Notes under the pieces: generated by a model
Told to the model about the DNA's origin: nothing
Database searches by the model: none
Seen by the model: the letters and a program-made list of their open reading frames with translations, nothing else
Translations under genes and position numbers: made by a program
NCBI GenBank assembly: GCA_964596135.1
Contig: CAZQTF010000077.1
Location: 1 to 15,616 of the forward strand
Reading direction: 5' to 3'
Length of the DNA: 15,616 nucleotides
From: JADJNW01 sp964596135
GTDB lineage: Bacteria > Bacteroidota > Bacteroidia > Chitinophagales > Saprospiraceae
Shown here: piece by piece, positions 1 through 6,653 of the stretch
How the letters are laid out: every line of letters starts with the position of its first letter
Position numbering within the stretch: position 1 is the first letter of the stretch

Positions 1-2172
1 AATCGGCTCGCCTTTATACATGCCTACCGGCGCATCTTCTTTGAGTTTTTGCTCGATAAGCTCTATCGCTCGCTCGCGGTTGATGCTCAGCGGGTCTTCT
101 CCCTTGGGAATGGATATATATTTATCGCCAAACTTTATGTACGGACCAAAACGCCCTGCCCCGACCGACACTTCTTCTCCCTTATATTTTTCGAATTCGC
201 GCGGCAACTGAAATAATTTTAACGCCTCCTCGAAGGTTATTGTTTCAATGGATTGCCCAGGCTGCAGATTTGCATAGCGAGGCTTTACTTCTTCGCCCAA
301 TTCTTCCGGTGTTCCAATCTGAATCACCGGTCCGTTACGCGACATCCGCGTCAATAACGTGTATCCCGATTCGGGGTCTTTGCCCAGAACGCGTTCGCGC
401 GTAGGACGACCAGCGTGTTCCAGCGTTTCTTCCACTGTATCGTGAAATGGCTGGTAAAAATCTTTTAAAACCGACGTCCATTGCTGCTTACCATTGGAAA
501 TTTCGTCAAACTGCTTTTCAATTTCAGCGGTAAACTGGTAATCCATAACTTCCTCGAAATGTTCGTCAAGGAAATCGCTAACGGTAATACCCATATCAGT
601 TGGGATCAGGCGATTGCTCACGGCGCCGGTGATCTCCGAATCTTCTTTTTTGGAAATTTTCCCCTCTTTCAATGTTAAAACCGTAAACTTGCGTTCTACG
701 CCTTCTCGCGTTTCCTTTACAACATAACCGCGACCTTCTTCCATAATTTTACTGATAATCGGCGCATACGTGGAGGGGCGACCAATACCAAGTTCCTCCA
801 GCCTTTTTACCAAGCTGGCTTCAGTGTAGCGCGCCGGCGGACGGGTGAAGCGTTCGGTAGCGGTCATATGATTCAAGAACAGTGATTGCCCGACCTTGAG
901 CGGCGGGAGCATCCCTTTTGCTTCTTCCTCTTCTTCATCGTCTTTCGATTCGAGATAAACTTTCAGAAAGCCATCGAATTTCAGTACCTCGCCTTCTGCC
1001 TGCAAAAATTCGCCCGCCATAGTAGAAATGCCAATTTTTACAACGGTTTTTTCCAATTGCGCATCTGACATCTGCGAAGCAATGGTGCGTTTCCAGATCA
1101 ATTCGTACAAACGCTGCTCATCTCGATCAGAAGTGACGTTTTGATGGTCAATGTAAGTCGGGCGAATGGCTTCATGCGCTTCCTGGGCATTGGCAACTTT
1201 ATTTTTGTAGTTGCGAACTTGTAAGTATTGTTTACCGTATTGTTTTTCAATTTCTTGCGCAATAGAACGTACCGCCAGATCGCTCAGATTGGTCGAATCG
1301 GTACGCATATAGGTGATATGCCCTGCTTCATAAAGGCGCTGTGCCACCGACATGGTGCGCGATACCGAAAAGCCAAGCTTACGGCTGGCTTCCTGCTGTA
1401 GGGTGGAGGTCGTAAACGGCGCTGCCGGGCGGCGTTTCAACGGCCGTAACTCGATGTCTTCAATGTTAAAACTGGCGCCAATACACTTCCCTAAAAATTG
1501 CTGCGCATCTTGTTCCGTATCGAAGCGATCCGGGGCTTCTGCTCTGAGTGCAACCGTTTTCCCCTGCTCGTTTTTGACATCAAAAACAGCGACAATGCGA
1601 TAAAAGGGTGTTGATTTAAAATGATTGATTTCCCGCTCTTTTTCAACAACCAGCTTCAAGGCGACCGATTGCACCCTGCCTGCCGAGAGTTTTCCTCGAA
1701 TCTTGCGCCAAAGCACGCCCGATAATTCATAGCCTACCAAACGGTCGAGGACGCGACGTGCCTGCTGGGCATTGACCAAATCGAGGTCTATGGTGCGTGG
1801 TTGCTGAATAGCATTCTGGATAGCAGGTTTAGTGATTTCCCGGAAAACGATGCGTTTGGTTGTTCGCTCGTCCAGCCCCAGCACATGACACAAATGCCAC
1901 GAAATGGCTTCTCCTTCACGATCTTCATCTGTTGCAAGCCACACTTCATCTACCTTTTTCACCCAATCTTTCAGTTCTTTCACCACTTTTTTCTTTTCGG
2001 GCGAAACAACGTATTTAGGCTTAAAATCTTTTTCAATATCTACCGCATTGTCGCCTTTTTCCAGATCCCGGATATGACCATAACTCGACTTTACCGTAAA
2101 ATCCTTTCCCAGAAACTTCTCAATGGTCTTAGCTTTTGCCGGCGACTCCACGATCAACAAATTTTTCGGCAT
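1..2172 (-). CDS. topA: DNA topoisomerase I (type IA), C-terminus cut by window edge
   Basis: This enzyme relaxes negatively supercoiled DNA by cutting and passing a single strand. Read on the minus strand from the ATG at 2172, the frame is open to base 1, giving 724 codons. The Toprim domain comes first, with the conserved Glu9 in VESPAKAKT and the acidic TDEDREGE motif (Asp82, Asp84, Glu86). The catalytic tyrosine is Tyr288 in ITYMRTDST. The C-terminal part shows the topoisomerase repeat type (GKDPESGYTLLTRMSRNGP, then GRGKFGPYIKFGDKY) rather than Cys4 zinc ribbons, as is usual in Bacteroidota. Family members are typically somewhat longer than 724 residues, so the last several dozen residues probably lie outside the window. 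The start is fixed by the MPKNLLIVESPAKAKT opening, which matches the family N-terminus. The small gene at 2400-2549 lies upstream in the same orientation, but topA has its own candidate promoter. Confidence 0.97.
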   Translation of the reverse strand, partial: MPKNLLIVESPAKAKTIEKFLGKDFTVKSSYGHIRDLEKGDNAVDIEKDFKPKYVVSPEKKKVVKELKDWVKKVDEVWLATDEDREGEAISWHLCHVLGLDERTTKRIVFREITKPAIQNAIQQPRTIDLDLVNAQQARRVLDRLVGYELSGVLWRKIRGKLSAGRVQSVALKLVVEKEREINHFKSTPFYRIVAVFDVKNEQGKTVALRAEAPDRFDTEQDAQQFLGKCIGASFNIEDIELRPLKRRPAAPFTTSTLQQEASRKLGFSVSRTMSVAQRLYEAGHITYMRTDSTNLSDLAVRSIAQEIEKQYGKQYLQVRNYKNKVANAQEAHEAIRPTYIDHQNVTSDRDEQRLYELIWKRTIASQMSDAQLEKTVVKIGISTMAGEFLQAEGEVLKFDGFLKVYLESKDDEEEEEAKGMLPPLKVGQSLFLNHMTATERFTRPPARYTEASLVKRLEELGIGRPSTYAPIISKIMEEGRGYVVKETREGVERKFTVLTLKEGKISKKEDSEITGAVSNRLIPTDMGITVSDFLDEHFEEVMDYQFTAEIEKQFDEISNGKQQWTSVLKDFYQPFHDTVEETLEHAGRPTRERVLGKDPESGYTLLTRMSRNGPVIQIGTPEELGEEVKPRYANLQPGQSIETITFEEALKLFQLPREFEKYKGEEVSVGAGRFGPYIKFGDKYISIPKGEDPLSINRERAIELIEQKLKEDAPVGMYKGEPI

Positions 2173-2253
2173 ATATTCAGGGTATTTGTTTATCTAACAT
2201 ATAAAAAGGTACAACCCAACTTTTGTTGTGCAAAAGCCAGTTGAATCGAACTG

Positions 2254-2283
2254 CAAAATTAAAAGACTTCTGATAAAAAGAAA
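2254..2283 (-). promoter_or_regulatory. Candidate topA promoter
   Basis: On the minus strand TAATTTTG (2261-2254) matches the Bacteroidota -7 consensus TAnnTTTG exactly. A TTTC (2283-2280), one base off the -33 TTTG, lies 18 bases upstream. The predicted transcript would have a leader of about 75 bases before the topA ATG at 2172. That leader contains a small CTTTTG/CAAAAG hairpin at 2220-2236. The assignment rests on consensus matching only. Confidence 0.4.
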
Positions 2284-2376
2284 GGATTCCACTCCGAGAG
2301 CGCCTTACGTCCGACAGCAAAACGTTCGGAAAAGCTTCACCAGCAAAGTTTCTGGCAGAAAACACAAATCATAAAA

Positions 2377-2392
2377 TGCATGTAGAAATGCA
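2377..2392 (-). terminator. Weak hairpin after the small Lys/Cys-rich gene
   Basis: On the minus strand, about eight bases after the stop of the small gene, TGCAT and ATGCA can pair around a six-base loop and are followed by a T-rich run (TTTTATGATTT). The stem is only five base pairs, so termination would be weak and some read-through into topA is possible. Confidence 0.25.
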
Positions 2393-2399
2393 GACGCGG

Positions 2400-2549
2400 C
2401 TATCGGTCGGGGCAGCTACTACAGCGTTTGCCTTTCTTGTATTTTTTGCAACACTTTTTTTTGTTCTTTTTACCTTGAACGACCGGAAGCGGAAACGGCA
2501 ATTGCACCTGAGTTGGATCAATGGATACGTTTTGATTTGATTTATTCAT
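2400..2549 (-). CDS. Small Lys/Cys-rich basic protein (49 aa), function unknown
   Basis: This is a 49-residue frame from the ATG at 2549 to the TAG at 2402-2400. The N-terminal half is Asn/Gln/Pro-rich and hydrophobic (VQLPFPLPVV). The C-terminal half is strongly basic with four cysteines arranged CC-x8-C-x2-C (KCCKKYKKGKRCSSCP). No signal peptide or membrane segment is visible. The charge and cysteine spacing suggest a metal-binding knuckle or a nucleic-acid-contacting tail, but that is inference. The case for a real gene is its non-random composition together with a well-matched Bacteroidota promoter ending about 20 bases upstream (2571-2601). I recall short proteins with similar KCCKKxKKGKRCxxCP endings in Bacteroidota genomes, but I cannot confirm this without a search. 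It is short enough to fall below common gene-calling cut-offs. It precedes topA in the same direction, with 227 bases between them. Confidence 0.68.
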   Translation of the reverse strand: MNKSNQNVSIDPTQVQLPFPLPVVQGKKNKKKCCKKYKKGKRCSSCPDR

Positions 2550-2570
2550 ATTAAGTCTAAATTAACATCA

Positions 2571-2601
2571 CAAATATAAACGTAAAGAAGATTCTTACAA
2601 A
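2571..2601 (-). promoter_or_regulatory. Bacteroidota-type promoter of the small Lys/Cys-rich gene
   Basis: On the minus strand TTTG (2601-2598), a 19-base spacer and TATATTTG (2578-2571) match the Bacteroidota primary sigma factor consensus TTTG-N19-TAnnTTTG at every defined position. Transcription would start near 2565, giving a leader of roughly 15 bases before the ATG at 2549. This is the best promoter match I found in the window. Confidence 0.65.
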
Positions 2602-2789
2602 TGACTTCCATCAATTCGTCATGTGAAACAGAAAATTTTACACTCCTCTAACAGAAATGAGCGCTTTAGTCAACCCTGTACCGCTTTTCTCATAAAGCAC
2701 TAATTATCAAATATTTAAAAAACAACAACTTTTTATGTTGCGGCTTTGTCAAGTTGTCTTTTTTCGGCAGGACACTAACTGGCAAGAAA

Positions 2790-2797
2790 TAGCTTTG
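2790..2797 (+). promoter_or_regulatory. Candidate -7 element for the TonB-dependent receptor gene
   Basis: TAGCTTTG fits TAnnTTTG exactly and lies 110 bases before the receptor ATG. No good TTTG is found 18-21 bases upstream, so the promoter is weak, depends on an activator, or is misassigned. If it is real, the leader of about 100 bases contains the hairpin at 2835-2880. Confidence 0.3.
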
Positions 2798-2834
2798 CTT
2801 ATTTTTATGATCGCAGAATATAAAATTAAAAAAA

Positions 2835-2880
2835 AGCCGCTTTGTAGGATTAAATTTTTTTTATCCTAAACAAAGCAGCC
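2835..2880. terminator. Hairpin upstream of the receptor gene; terminator-like on the minus strand
   Basis: Bases 2835-2850 and 2863-2880 pair as GCTTTGT + AGGAT against ATCCT + ACAAAGC, with a two-base bulge and one mismatch near the foot, around a T-rich loop. On the minus strand the stem is followed by a run of nine T, the form of an intrinsic terminator. On the plus strand no T-run follows; the right arm ends 27 bases before the receptor ATG. It may stop antisense transcription or act as a leader structure. Confidence 0.5.
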
Positions 2881-2907
2881 AATTATTCCAATTAAAAAAA
2901 CAAAATT

Positions 2908-5448
2908 ATGAAAAATTTTGCACTCATTTTAGCCATGACGTTTTTCTCCTTTGCGGCATGGGCACAGCGCGGCACTGTCTCCGGCAAGGTTACGGATGCA
3001 GCCAGCGGCGACCCGCTCATTGGCGCCAATATCATTCTTGAAGGCACGACCACCGGCACGCTGAGCGACGTAGATGGGAATTTCCAGATTGCATTGCCCG
3101 CAGGCGAGCAAACGTTGATTGTCTCTTATGTGGGTTACGCAACGGTGACCCAAAAAGTAACGGTGACCTCTGGTAGTGACACCCGGCTGGATGTGGCACT
3201 GGAACTCACCAATCTGGTTGGTCAGGAAGTTGTTGTCTCAGCTTCGCGTAAAGCAGAAAAGCTGACCAATGCCCCTGCCACTATTTCAGTGATCAGCGCC
3301 AAAGCGATTTCCGAATTACCTTCCTTCAATGTTGCCGAATTGCTCGGGCGTCAGCGCGGTTTGGACTATGTGCGCTCCGGGGTGCTCGGTATTGGGGTGA
3401 ACGCGCGGGGCTTCAACAGCGCATTTAATCCTAAAAACCTGCAAATCAACGACAACCGTTTATCCTCCCTGATTGCGACCGGCTTGCCGCTGGGTGCATT
3501 GAGTACTACCGTAAAAGAAGATGTTGAAAGAGTAGAAGTGATTTTGGGTCCTTCCTCGGCCTTGTATGGTCCGAACGCGCACAATGGCTTGATCAATACG
3601 ATCACCAAAGATCCGCGTACCTATCAGGGCACTACCATAGCATTAGGAGCTGGAAATCAAAGCGTTATCACGGCTCGCCTGCGCCATGCGACCAAACTGA
3701 GCGATAAATTTGCTTTTAAAATAACCGCCGAATACACGCAGGGAGAAGAATTTGAATTCACCGACACTGTTTATTACACCAACACAGCTTTCGACAATAG
3801 ATTATTCGGTGGCACCGGTGATGGCAGCAAACTGATTTTTCATGCTGAGCCAGAACTCGAACTCGACCGCAATTTCAATTCACTGCGCGGTGAAGCCGGT
3901 TTGTACTATTCTGTGACCGACAAAGCTGACCTGATTTTTACCTACGGCTACAGCAACAGCAACAACATCGGAAACACCAACGCAGGACGTAACCAAATCA
4001 AAGACTGGCAATTAAACATATTTCAATTACGTTATGTATCACCGCGATTTTTTGCCCAGGTATATTACACCGACAGTAAAACCGACGAAACCTACGCCAT
4101 GAACCAACGCACCCAAAACTACCTCAGCTTCAAAGACGCGGGCTTCAGCGAAGAAGAAGCCAGAAGACGCTCTTTTAAAGAGCAGTGGTTTGGCACCAGC
4201 CCACAGGTTGGTCTTGCCCTCAACCGAGGCGCCGTTTTCCAGGATAACTCCAACCGCCTGAACGCAGAAGCGCAATACAATAATGAAATTGCCGGATTCA
4301 ACTACATCGTTGGTGTGCAATACCAGCGCGACAATGCCAACAGCAAAGGTACTTACCTTCTGGATGCCGACGGAACCATTGAAATAGGTCAGATAGGCGG
4401 CTACGCCCAATTGGAGCGTCGCTTTGGCGAACATTTTAAGGCAGTACTGGCAGCTCGTGCCGATGACCACGATCTGTACGGATTCAACTTCATCCCGAAG
4501 GCAGCTTTGCTGTATATTACTAATGCCGGCGCATTCCGTGTCACTTATGGCAAAGGGATCGCTGCGCCAACCATTCTGAACCTCGAAGCCAACATTTTCG
4601 GCGGCGTGCTCCTGGGCAATGGCAGCGGGTTTACCCTTTCCGACGGTACGAAAATACCGGAGTTGCAGGTAGAAACAATTCAGACTTTTGAAGTGGGTTA
4701 TAAAGGTTCTTTTGGTAAAAAGCTATTTGTTGATGCCAATGCTTACTACAACATCTCCGAAAACTTTCTCAGCCCATCAATCAACATTGCGACCAACGGT
4801 CGTACCGTAACAATGCGCGGCGATCAGCCCATGTCGGAGGTAGTGCCCGGTACGCCTGCAACCGGCGCGACACTGGTGCTCACCTACCTCAATTTTGGAA
4901 AAGTGAATACTTATGGTTTTGATGCGTCTTTGAATTACAGCTTTACAGATGCGTTGACCGGCACATTGAATTATTCCTGGTTTGATTTTGATCTGGACAC
5001 AGCCGATCCGGCAAACGATGGCAATAAAAATGGCAAAGTGGATGAAAATGACCTCCCGATCAACACGCCAACGCATAAGCTGGGCGCAGGTTTGAATTAC
5101 ACCAAAACTAAGTTCTTCGCATCCTTGTTTGGTCGTTGGGTACAGGAATACGACTTTTTCTCGGGTATCAACGTAGCTGCTAAAACCAATCGCGATCTGA
5201 TCTACGCCGGTTCGCCGGTAGTGGAAAATGCCCGCGTCGGTCGCTCGTTCAATTACGGTCCGCTAGGTGGCTTCTTCAACCTCGATGTCGCGGTGGGCTA
5301 TCGCTTCAACGATACGTTTACCCTGTCTGGTCAGGTCGTAAATATTTTGGATCAGGAGGTGCGTGAATTTGTGGCATCGCCTGCAATAAAGCCGCTTTAT
5401 TCTGTAGAACTGAAAGTGAATCTGCCGGCATTTGGCGGCAAAAAATAA
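2908..5448 (+). CDS. TonB-dependent outer-membrane receptor with CarbopepD-like N-terminal domain
   Basis: This is an 846-residue protein that would import a ligand across the outer membrane using TonB energy. A signal peptide covers residues 1-19 (cut after AWA, before Q). Residues about 22-105 form a carboxypeptidase-D-like regulatory beta-sandwich (GTVSGKVTDAASGDPLIGAN). A TonB-box-like GQEVVVSASR follows near 110, then a plug domain to about 230 (VERVEVILGPSSALYGPNA, GLINTITKDPR) and a beta-barrel to the end. At about 850 residues it is nearer the FecA/Cir class than the longer SusC type, and no SusD partner is adjacent. Residues 704-715 (DGNKNGKVDEND) match a calcium-binding EF-hand/dockerin-type loop. 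The ligand cannot be read from the sequence. The ATG at 2908 is chosen because it begins the signal peptide. The gene appears to be a single transcription unit, flanked by hairpins on both sides. Confidence 0.94.
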   Translation: MKNFALILAMTFFSFAAWAQRGTVSGKVTDAASGDPLIGANIILEGTTTGTLSDVDGNFQIALPAGEQTLIVSYVGYATVTQKVTVTSGSDTRLDVALELTNLVGQEVVVSASRKAEKLTNAPATISVISAKAISELPSFNVAELLGRQRGLDYVRSGVLGIGVNARGFNSAFNPKNLQINDNRLSSLIATGLPLGALSTTVKEDVERVEVILGPSSALYGPNAHNGLINTITKDPRTYQGTTIALGAGNQSVITARLRHATKLSDKFAFKITAEYTQGEEFEFTDTVYYTNTAFDNRLFGGTGDGSKLIFHAEPELELDRNFNSLRGEAGLYYSVTDKADLIFTYGYSNSNNIGNTNAGRNQIKDWQLNIFQLRYVSPRFFAQVYYTDSKTDETYAMNQRTQNYLSFKDAGFSEEEARRRSFKEQWFGTSPQVGLALNRGAVFQDNSNRLNAEAQYNNEIAGFNYIVGVQYQRDNANSKGTYLLDADGTIEIGQIGGYAQLERRFGEHFKAVLAARADDHDLYGFNFIPKAALLYITNAGAFRVTYGKGIAAPTILNLEANIFGGVLLGNGSGFTLSDGTKIPELQVETIQTFEVGYKGSFGKKLFVDANAYYNISENFLSPSINIATNGRTVTMRGDQPMSEVVPGTPATGATLVLTYLNFGKVNTYGFDASLNYSFTDALTGTLNYSWFDFDLDTADPANDGNKNGKVDENDLPINTPTHKLGAGLNYTKTKFFASLFGRWVQEYDFFSGINVAAKTNRDLIYAGSPVVENARVGRSFNYGPLGGFFNLDVAVGYRFNDTFTLSGQVVNILDQEVREFVASPAIKPLYSVELKVNLPAFGGKK

Positions 5449-5465
5449 TGATCAAATAAGATAAT

Positions 5466-5537
5466 AGAATGTTGGAGTAATAAAATCGTAGTTTTATTCA
5501 AATTATGACGCTTTAAATTTTATTATTCCAGCATTCT
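5466..5537. repeat. 21-bp inverted repeat between receptor and KAS III-like gene
   Basis: The arms 5466-5486 and 5517-5537 are complementary over all 21 positions, counting two G-T wobbles in the plus-strand RNA, around a 30-base loop. It starts 17 bases after the receptor stop and ends 13 bases before the next ATG. No T-run follows on the plus strand and no target-site duplication is visible. It could end the receptor transcript, form a leader structure of the next gene, or be a palindromic repeat element with copies elsewhere. Confidence 0.75.
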
Positions 5538-5550
5538 CAAAAAAAATTAC

Positions 5551-6540
5551 ATGCAAAACGCTATTATCATCTCTTCTGGGGCGTATGCTCCTGAGCGCGT
5601 ATTGCCCAATAGTTACTTTGATAAATTGCTGGGCGAAGATGTAAGTACCTGGTTAAGTGAAAATGTGGAAATATACGAACGCCATTGGTGCGCCGAAAAC
5701 GAAAGTACCGTTGATCTCTGCGAACGAGCAGCTCATCAGGCAATGAACAGAGCCGGAATTAAGCCGGAAAACCTAAACCTGATCATCATTGCTACAGATA
5801 CCCCCGAATTTATTTCGCCTTCAACGGCGTCGGTATTGCAGGATCGTCTGGGAGCAATCAATGCCGGAACCTTCGACATTAACACTGCCTGCGCGGGTTT
5901 CGTCACTGCACTAGACGTGGGTTCCAAATACATTCGCGCCGACGAACGCTACCAATACGTGCTAGTTATTGGTGCATATGCCATGAGTAAATATTTGAAC
6001 AAAACCGACAAAAAAACCGTGACTCTTTTTGCTGATGGCGCTGGAGCGGTTATTTTGAAATCTGTGCCCGAAAACGGCAAAGGTTTTCTAGCCAGCGAGC
6101 TAATCACGCAGGGGCAATACTATGGCTGGATGGGCATCTATGCAGGGGGTACGCATCAGCCGGTGAATGAAACGGTTTTACACAACCATGATCATCAGCT
6201 TAAATTTGTAAAAAAATTCCCCAAAGAACTGAATCCAGAAATATGGTCAAAAATGACCCGAAATCTGTGCACCCGCATTGGCATTGCGCCAGAAGAAATT
6301 GACCAGTTTCTGATCACACAAATCAATATCAATAGCATCCGTGAAACACTGGATTTGCTGGGTCAGCCTCACGAAAAGGCGCACACGATCATGCATCATT
6401 ATGGCTATACCGGTTCGGCTTGTATCCCGATGGCACTAAACGATGCCTGGGAAAAAGGCAAAATTAAATCCGGTAATTTGATCGTACTGATTGGCTCTGG
6501 CGGCGGACTGGCGTTTGCAAGTGCAGCTTTCAGAATGTAG
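5551..6540 (+). CDS. KAS III (FabH)-like thiolase-fold protein with altered catalytic triad
   Basis: This 329-residue protein belongs to the 3-oxoacyl-ACP synthase III family, whose classical members condense acyl-CoA with malonyl-ACP to start fatty-acid synthesis. The length fits the family. The acyl-accepting cysteine is present as Cys114 in NTACAGF. The two other triad positions differ. Where FabH has HQAN, this protein has TQIN (Thr256 replaces His). Where FabH has GNTSAAS, it has GYTGSAC (Tyr286 replaces Asn). The glycine-rich GSGGGLAFAS near the C-terminus is intact. Loss of both decarboxylation residues argues against a normal malonyl-condensing FabH and favours acyl transfer or a divergent condensation, which is inference. 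It is probably a paralogue rather than the housekeeping fabH. The next gene encodes an acyl-CoA ligase on the same strand, so a shared acyl substrate is plausible. The start is the first ATG after the inverted repeat. Confidence 0.85.
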   Translation: MQNAIIISSGAYAPERVLPNSYFDKLLGEDVSTWLSENVEIYERHWCAENESTVDLCERAAHQAMNRAGIKPENLNLIIIATDTPEFISPSTASVLQDRLGAINAGTFDINTACAGFVTALDVGSKYIRADERYQYVLVIGAYAMSKYLNKTDKKTVTLFADGAGAVILKSVPENGKGFLASELITQGQYYGWMGIYAGGTHQPVNETVLHNHDHQLKFVKKFPKELNPEIWSKMTRNLCTRIGIAPEEIDQFLITQININSIRETLDLLGQPHEKAHTIMHHYGYTGSACIPMALNDAWEKGKIKSGNLIVLIGSGGGLAFASAAFRM

Positions 6541-6553
6541 TCATTCATGGTTT

Positions 6554-6573
6554 CATGGTTTTACCATGTTTTA
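6554..6573 (+). terminator. Short hairpin with T-run after the KAS III-like gene
   Basis: CATGGT (6554-6559) and ACCATG (6563-6568) form a six-base stem with a three-base loop, followed by TTTTAT and further T-rich sequence. The stem has modest G+C, so termination is probably partial. Confidence 0.4.
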
Positions 6574-6575
6574 TC

Positions 6576-6606
6576 TTTTCTTTGAATTCCATCAAGAATA
6601 ATTTTG
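6576..6606 (+). promoter_or_regulatory. Candidate promoter of the acyl-CoA synthetase gene
   Basis: TAATTTTG (6599-6606) matches the Bacteroidota -7 element exactly. TTTT (6576-6579), one base off TTTG, lies 19 bases upstream. The leader to the ATG at 6654 would be about 40 bases. With the hairpin just before it, this suggests the ligase can be transcribed separately from the KAS III-like gene. Confidence 0.4.
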
Positions 6607-6653
6607 TGATATACAGAAAAATTAAAGCCATAAATCAGAGAAATCAGAAAAAA

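Larger units (their letters stand above)
2550..2907. other. 358-base intergenic regulatory gap between divergent genes
   Basis: This AT-rich gap separates the minus-strand small gene from the plus-strand receptor gene. It holds the small-gene promoter (2571-2601), a candidate -7 element for the receptor (2790-2797) and a hairpin (2835-2880). I see no coding frame, RNA gene or recognisable riboswitch in the remaining stretch, about 2602-2789. Confidence 0.6.

Noticed and set aside
1801..2244. A 147-codon plus-strand frame
   Set aside because: It is antisense to the well-supported N-terminal part of topA and its product, rich in Phe and His, matches no family.
2177..2365. A 62-codon frame on the minus strand ending just before topA
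   Set aside because: The composition looks random (Ser, Arg and aromatic residues without domain pattern). It spans the candidate topA promoter, and nothing marks its start.
4039..4470. A 143-codon minus-strand frame inside the receptor gene
   Set aside because: It is antisense to conserved barrel sequence and there is no promoter or family signature.
5466..5537. The inverted repeat as a miniature transposon (MITE)
   Set aside because: There is no target-site duplication at the flanks and too little sequence between the arms to support a mobile element from this window alone.
6555..6653. N-terminal extension of the acyl-CoA synthetase from an ATG at 6555
   Set aside because: The 33 extra residues do not resemble the family, and the ATG lies inside a hairpin and upstream of the likely promoter.
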